Shown here in pieces: positions 58,028-64,000 of a stretch of 64,000 nucleotides of DNA. The first letter of the stretch is position 1. Each line of letters begins with the position of its first letter. The notes beneath the pieces were generated by a model that saw only the letters and a list, made by a program, of their open reading frames with translations, did not search any database and was not told the origin of the DNA. This stretch comes from Dromaius novaehollandiae (Eukaryota > Chordata > Aves > Casuariiformes > Dromaiidae), in contig NC_088130.1 in NCBI RefSeq assembly GCF_036370855.1, positions 70,966,941-71,030,940 on the forward strand, written 5' to 3'. A program made the translations under genes and the position numbers.

Positions 58028-61000
58028 CTGGAGAAAAAGATAACAATACCTTGTTAATCTCGCACCAGGCTGAGGGTTCTCTTCACCAGACACACGCTAG
58101 TCCCTCAACAGCTACACAAATACTCTTGGCCATGCTGTGCTATTTGGCATTTTATCCCTTACACTCCAGGTCCTGGAATCAGAATATTTCATGAAATTTC
58201 AAGTGTTTGTCTTTCTTTAGATACAGTGTACAATAACAGCCTTTTAGATACTAGGCAATAACATAAAAAAGAAAAAGAATCCTGTGGGGTTTTTCTTCTC
58301 CAAAAGCTTAATTAATTTTTAAACTCCAAATATGAGTTTAAAACATCTGGTGACAAAACAATAGAAACCACCTAGGGCTAACACCACTAGGGAAAGAAAA
58401 TAAGTACATCAAGCTGCATAATTTATTATGGAACACGTACACCTAAGCTAGCTCTGAACAGGTTAAGTATATCTACACCACCTGTAGGTTAGACTTTCAT
58501 TAGTCGGGAGTCCTCAGCAAACTTTCAGCAATGTAGGGCAGCACCGTGGCCCATATACAGTTCCTTACTTTGCCCCATACTGAACACAGCAAGCAGCAGT
58601 TTCAGCATCCATTTACCCAGGGATGCAGGAACCTTCTTTCTCATTACTTGAGCTGAACTTCTTCCATTACTCCTGGACTCCGGCCTCAGCCAAAATATGG
58701 CCCCAAAACAGAGGACGTTTTACTTCCCACATACTGCTTACAGTGTGCTTTTTTAAAGCATGTTCCGCTCTTCTTTAGGAGTTCATACCATTAAAACATA
58801 TTTAAGTGCAACAGTAGTGCGAACTGCCCGAGATGAAAAAACTTGTCCAATTCTGCATCTCAGGCTCCCCAGCAGTATTCTGGTGTGATTACTTCCCTCC
58901 TCAGACTGTAGGAGTTCCAGCAGCAAACGAGCCCCGATAGCGTGGAACTCCGCAGGGGCAATTTACCCCGTAAGATCATCTTATGATTCACAGTCCTCTA
59001 ATAAGATGCTAAACAGATGCTGAACACCCTTAAGACCTGCTGAAATCAATGAAAGTGGAAAGTGTCTCGAAAATACAGCTTCTTACTTGGGATTAGCAGT
59101 GTGTACTTGTGGAAGCATGTATCTGGAATGATATAAAAGGCTGCGATCTAAGCAATTTCATGCAATTTTAACATTGCTGCTGCCTGAAAGATTCTTTTCC
59201 TCTTCCAAAGTTTATATTCTTCTTCCAGTTCTCAAGATTAGCAATGCCTCAAAAAAATAATAGTATGTGCAAAAATTACATAGAACAATAAAAAGAAGCT
59301 TCAGTGGTAGCATTCATCCTGCACTGTACATGAACACTGTACAGCACTGGTTTTACGTAACTAAAGGTGAGGTTCGTGCGTCTTTCTATCCGCACCATAA
59401 AACATATGCAACAAAATGCACAGGATTTGCAACGACGATGATTCCATCTTGATGGAACATTGATAAAAGGGCTTCTATAAATTTTAAAATTAGCATAAGC
59501 ACTTCAGCCTCTGGAAGCAAGACCCAATAAAATTCTTCTCCCACATACACACTCATTTCAACTGCTCTCAGTAAGTTTCCAAGCAGGTGGGAGTACAGCA
59601 ATGCCTCTTTACAAGCAATGCAACATTAAGTTACTTTGTTGTTACAGCAGTAACTGAAAATTGTGTTATATTCACCAAACAGTAAGGAAAAAAGCTCCCA
59701 GTTTACGGAGTACTTAAAACTCACTGCACATTTTAAATCACAATACATATTTGTATTATGCATGCTTACAGCATTAAGATAACTGTGGAACTGACTTAAA
59801 ATTGTATTTTTTATTCATATTTTGTTACAGTATCTAGTGTTATTTTTAAAATGCAACCTGTGGGTTCTTAAACAAAGATGATTTTTACATGAAACATTTA
59901 AAAGAAAAAAAAAAAAAACTTACTTAAACTCCTGATAGGAAAATACCAAGTAAGATACCAGCAAACCACAAGTTTCTTACAAAGGTAAAAAATCCCAAAG
60001 CCTCACAGTTCTCTCTTTAGATAAAAAAAAGATCATTATACCTTTTCCTTCTCACACGCTCAGCTATATCAAGCTAGACTTTCTTCAACGTCTCTAAAGA
60101 ACAGTTTGTAAAATGTATTGCTGGGACACATTTTTAAGAATACCTTTTAGACTTAGATACATACCAGAATTTTCTCAAACTCATCTGCACAAATGCACAC
60201 ACTACCATGATCCACCTGAACACACAGCATCCCTTGAAATAAACCCCTGATGGCCTTCTCAGCTTAAAAGATGATCTGGGGCGTGTGAATGCCGCTGAAA
60301 TACCTGCCTGATCAGCATTTAAGGAGCAGATTCTCCAGATATACTTTTTAAAGAATAAAAAGCCCACTGAGGATGTACTGAGTCCCCTTCTGCAGGACGA
60401 GTAAAGCTTCAGTTGTTAGTCACGCACCGCTTGGAAAAAAACCCAAGCGACCTTGCAGCTCGGGGACCAGTCCTCTATCAGCAGAGCAAGCATCGAGCGC
60501 AGCTTCGGTTAAGCGCTCGGCGAGTTGAGACCGGGACCAAAAGGCCCTCTTAATCCACAAGATTTTACTCAGGACGCTAAAAGGAGCCAAATCACTTTTT
60601 TTTTTCTTTTGGTCACAGGTCCCGAGCTAATTAAAGGAGAACACTGACGCTGGAGCCTGCTTTGCAGCCCTCAGCGCCCCGCCGCAGTCCCCACGGGGCC
60701 GCGCAGGCGGCAGGCAGACACGCAGCCGTCTCCCTCCAGCCCACCCGCGCCCGCCGCTCCCTCCCAGCCCGCCGCGCTCGCCCGCCCCGGCCCCTCCTGC
60801 CCCGCGCGCCCGCCAGAGCGGCCGGGCCGGGCCGGACTGTGGGGGGGCGCCCGCGCCGGCACCGCCGCGGCTGATGGCGTTACGCAAAGGCGCTGCCCGG
60901 AGGGAGCCCGTTGTGTAACGCGGTCCCGGCGGCGACGCCGCGCCGGGCGCCCCCTCCGCTCCGCTCCGCTGCCTCCCCGCCCGCCCGGCCGGGCCCCCGG

Positions 61001-61217
61001 CTCTGCCCCCCGCGCCGGGCAGGGGGCGGCGGGAGGACCCCGCCGGCCGCAGCGCCCCGCTCCCCGCTCCCCGCCCCGGCGGGCCGCCCGCCGCAGACGG
61101 GCGCCGTCCCCCCACCCCCCCCGCGGCCGGCCCGGCCGCCCCGGGGGCAGCTCCCGGCTCCGCCGCCTGCGGGCAGCGAGCGGGCCGCGGCCCCGGCACC
61201 CCCCGCGGGAGACTCAC
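58028..61217 (-). other. FECH: FECH intron 1
   Basis: 3190 bp. The 3' three-quarters are AT-rich. The last 560 bp next to exon 1 (from about 60650) are CpG island with very high GC. First-intron erythroid regulatory elements are possible but none can be assigned. Confidence 0.75.
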
Positions 61218-61272
61218 AGCGCCACGCCGCGCGCCCGGCGGCAGCGGCCATGTTGGCGTGCGCGCGGTGCAT
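61218..61272 (-). CDS. FECH: FECH coding exon 1 (start, mitochondrial presequence)
   Basis: Codons 1-18 plus one base: MHRAHANMAAAAGRAAWR, then donor GTGAGTC. Human FECH begins MRSLGANMAAALRAAG, so the ANMAAA core fixes the frame and start. Met1 (61272-61270) has G at -3. Met8 (61251-61249) sits in a stronger context (AACATGG), so some initiation at Met8 is possible; both keep the basic presequence. The frame upstream stays open in GC-rich DNA but shows no further similarity. Confidence 0.92.
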
Positions 61273-61552
61273 TCCCTCAGACCGCGGCCGCCGCGCTCCC
61301 CGCCCGCCCCCGCGCCTCCGGCGGCCACGGGCAGCGCGGGACCCGCCGCCGCCTCGGCCGCCGCCCCCCTGGCGGCCGCCCGCCCTTCCCGCCGCGCGGA
61401 CATGCGCTCGCCGCGCCGCCCGCCAGGGGCCGCCCGGGGGCGGGGCGCCGCCGCCGCTCCGCCCGCCGCTCCGGCGCTGGGGGCGGGCCCTGGGCGCCCG
61501 GCGGGGCAGGGGCCGCGGCCGCGGGGGGGCCTTGGCGCCGCGGGGCGACGTG

Positions 61553-61970
61553 TAACGGCCCCAACGGCCGCGGGGCGACCTGTAACGGCCCCAACGGCCG
61601 CGGGGCGCTGTTAGCCCCGGGGGAGGGGGGAGGTGTAACGGCCCCAACGGCCGCGGGGCGCTGTTAGCCCCGGGGGAGGGGGGAGGGGTAACGGCCCCAA
61701 CGGCCCCAACGGCCCCAACGGCCGCGGGGCGCCGTTAGCCTCAGCGCGGGGAGGACGTGTAACGGCCCCAACGGCTGTGCGCGGGGTGGCAACGGCCCCA
61801 ACGGCCGCGGGGCGCCGTTAGCCCGCGCGCGTGTCTGTGAAGGGGAGGGTGGTAACGGCCCCAGCGGCCGCGCGAGGGGTGGGGGGGTTGGTAACGGCCC
61901 CAACGGCCGCGGGGCGCCATTAGCCCCGGGGTGGGGGGGAGGTGTAAGGGCCCCAGCGGCCGCGGGCGGG
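61553..61970. repeat. GC-rich minisatellite of YAACGG units upstream of FECH
   Basis: Tandem units built on TAACGGCCCCAACGGCC, followed by GCGGGGCGC(C/T)GTTAGCC and a G-rich spacer. Unit starts at 61553, 61583, 61636, 61689, 61760, 61790, 61853, 61892 and 61945 (the last with TAAGGG) give periods of 30, 53, 53, 71, 30, 63, 39 and 53 bp. The 71-bp unit carries two extra copies of the 9-mer CCCCAACGG. YAACGG (c-Myb consensus) occurs 17 times on the plus strand and twice inverted as CCGTTA. Frames through it read as Arg/Gly/Trp repeats and are not coding. Confidence 0.93.
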
Positions 61971-61989
61971 GTCTAACCTGGTCAGTCTG

Positions 61990-64000
61990 CAGCTCAGGGC
62001 TAGCGGGCTAGCGGGGCAGCTCCCTGCAGTGAGCACCCCTCTTCTCTACAGAGCCCAAGGGGAGAGGCACAGGTGCGTCTCAGCACCTCCAGGTGAAGTA
62101 CCTTTTTACCTAAACTGTGCTACCTAGGTCCTAACCCTTATATTTTTCACAGACACCCACTGTAATTTGGCCCATTACTTGTCTCAGCGTCTTCATTTCT
62201 TTTCTCCTTCTACATTCAAAAGTCTTCCCTACTGTTCAGGCCAGGTCAGTAAGTTCGCAGCTGTTTGGATCAGCTGTTTTCTTTCCAGTCAGGGCAGTGC
62301 AGCTGCTCCGTTTTGCCGCTTTTTAGTTACGGGGTGCTGTCCACAGTTGGGCTCTTGCTGTGGGAGCTGCCGTTGCAGTGCTTGCAGGGCCCGAGGAGGG
62401 TGGCCATCACCAGCGCTCGCGCTTTGCCTCCGACTTCCCCTTTGGATGTCTGGGGTCTGTTCAGACTCGGCTCCCTCCTCCCTGCACAGCAGCTCCGTTT
62501 CTCTTCTCGTCCGTGTTTCCTTCTCGGTAAATGCACTTCCCTCTCCGTGTAGCACTGTTTTGCTATTTGTTTCAGTTCCTTTTGTACTTTTACTGTTTTG
62601 ATGACCTTCTTTTGCAAGTCCAAGTTAAACCAAAAAATAGCCTAAAATTAATAACACTTGAGGCAGACTGAGCCGTTTTGTATGAGCCCATACCTGCAGC
62701 CTGATTTCGCTAAATCCTAAGCATGAGAACAGATGTGTTCCTCTTGCCTAGTGGCTGGGGACTGACGAGTCTGGCACAGCTTTGATTAACAAACCTCATC
62801 ATTTAGCTCCAATATCAGAAACAAGCAACTAGAAGCTTTGCCAAGGATGTAGGGCATGTCGGGAAGGTTATAGTTGTGTAAGAAGGAGCTGTTCTCATGA
62901 TGAGGGAGTAGCACAATTAGGGCTCAAGACACTCTGAAAGCACGAATGAATGCCAAAAAATATTACTAACGAATTGCAAATATGAATTACAAGCAACGTT
63001 GAAGTGCCACAAATGGGAGCGTCTTGATTCTGCGCTGTGTTTATGAAGAGAACAGGTCCAAGCACAAGGCTCCGAGCAGCAGGCTGAGCTGGCGAGAACA
63101 CCCCGGGGTTCTTGCGCTCCCTCAGATCACTCAGGTTTTTTGGCTTATCTATAAACAAGCTGATATTACATGATGTATTTCTTGGGGCTGCTTATGTGCA
63201 CTTTACACACAGCCTGAAATTTAAGCCACAGACTACGTTCATTCAGGGGCCTGAGGTATCTAGTAATTAACTTTGTCATGTCTTGGTGGAAACGTACTGT
63301 ATGCGGGAAAACAGGCATAAATGTGCTCAAATGCAAGTATTATTTGACAAGGGTCGACATAGTGATTGTACCATGTCAGTAAATGTGTACACCTTATAGA
63401 GTGCTGTTGTGGTCAGCAATAGCCATGTTTACTTTCCAATAGCCTTGTTTAATTTCCATTTAAAAGAATGTAAGAGAAGAGTGAGTTAGAAGGCCAAATG
63501 TTTCCTTTTAATGTAACAGATACTGCTAAATGCAAATTTATTCTGAACTAAAAAAGTCCATGTTTTGTTCCATTAACATCAAAATAATGCATTTCTCCTT
63601 CACTGTAATGAGTTGCTTTCTTTTCTCACGGATCAAAATCTCACCAGAATAGACGCATTCACACAGAAACTCTTAAGGTCAACAAAATAATATCTGTGGT
63701 TGGAAATGGATTATTGGAATTTTTTTACCACTGATAACATACACTTTTCAAGTGAGGCCACAGTTATATTTTGCACATTTTGACTGTAACAGTACAACTT
63801 TGGATAATGTATGAGTTTTATCAAAAGTTCAGTAGCTGGTGTTATAAAGATGCTTAGCCCAGACGTGATATTCCCTTACTTGTATGAAAACAGTTGTATC
63901 AGATAAAATACTTCAATACAGATTTATTCATCTGCATGCAAAAGAGGCTATACTGACTTAGCAACACTGTAGTAGTTTAACTTGTTTCCAGATTTGTGTC
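61990..64000. other. Flanking DNA upstream of FECH, no gene recognised
   Basis: GC falls quickly after 61990 and the last 1.4 kb is AT-rich. A 144-codon plus-strand frame at 62167-62601 is Ser/Leu/Cys-rich and unrecognised. In vertebrates NARS1 lies beyond FECH on this side with its 3' end facing the window. A minus-strand AATAAA (plus TTTATT) near 63922 could belong to it, but nothing confirms that. Confidence 0.5.

Larger units (their letters stand above)
60650..61990. promoter_or_regulatory. FECH: FECH CpG-island promoter
   Basis: A dense CpG island surrounds exon 1 and extends about 700 bp upstream of the start codon (higher coordinates). GC-box motifs lie at 61436-61445 and 61479-61487, about 165-215 bp upstream of the ATG. 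No TATA box is seen. This fits the known TATA-less, Sp1-driven vertebrate FECH promoter. The upstream half is a minisatellite. Long open frames on both strands (up to 258 codons) are composition artefacts. Confidence 0.85.

Noticed and set aside
60627-61647. Frames of 214-258 codons on both strands in the FECH CpG island
   Set aside because: High GC removes stops; only the short MHRAHANMAAA segment has family similarity.
62167-62601. 144-codon Ser/Leu/Cys-rich frame upstream of FECH
   Set aside because: Looks hydrophobic because of T/C-rich sequence; no recognisable family and no supporting context.
63915-63930. Minus-strand AATAAA as the NARS1 poly(A) site
   Set aside because: A single hexamer in AT-rich DNA; no NARS1 coding sequence in the window to confirm it.

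Overview
This is vertebrate nuclear DNA, most likely from a bird. The evidence is compact introns, sparse diverged repeats that include a CR1 LINE 3' end near 47.6 kb, many dense CpG-rich patches, and two recognisable genes whose order matches a known vertebrate gene pair. There are no bacterial-style operons. Nearly all long open frames lie in GC-rich DNA and look like chance. Species and chromosome cannot be read from the sequence alone; ONECUT2-FECH adjacency is known from human 18q21.

Layout: 1-7713 is the 3' part of an ONECUT2 intron, very rich in CpG patches. 7714-8000 is the terminal ONECUT2 coding exon (plus strand), encoding the divergent homeodomain and C-terminus. 8001 to about 18.65 kb is best read as the very long ONECUT2 3' UTR, with poly(A) signals at 18451 and 18619. 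It carries seven perfect 8-mer miR-9 sites, let-7 and miR-200-type sites, a CA microsatellite and a pyrimidine tract of about 325 bp. About 18.7-40 kb is intergenic, with orphan CpG islands at 18.7-19.7, 22.3-23.1, 24.2-25.1 and 34.1-34.5 kb and no gene I can recognise.

41930-61272 on the minus strand is a complete FECH (ferrochelatase) gene: 11 coding exons, 1245 nt, 414 codons plus stop. Every splice site is GT/AG, and the exon phases keep one reading frame throughout. All [2Fe-2S] cysteines and the active-site His/Glu are present. Its CpG-island promoter spans about 60.65-61.99 kb. 61.99-64 kb is AT-richer flanking DNA with nothing recognised.

The two genes are arranged tail to tail and are functionally unrelated: one is a developmental transcription factor, the other the last enzyme of heme synthesis. 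The most unusual structure is a GC-rich minisatellite at 61553-61970, just upstream of FECH. It is built from units containing YAACGG, which is the c-Myb consensus, giving about 19 matches in roughly 360 bp beside an erythroid-expressed gene.
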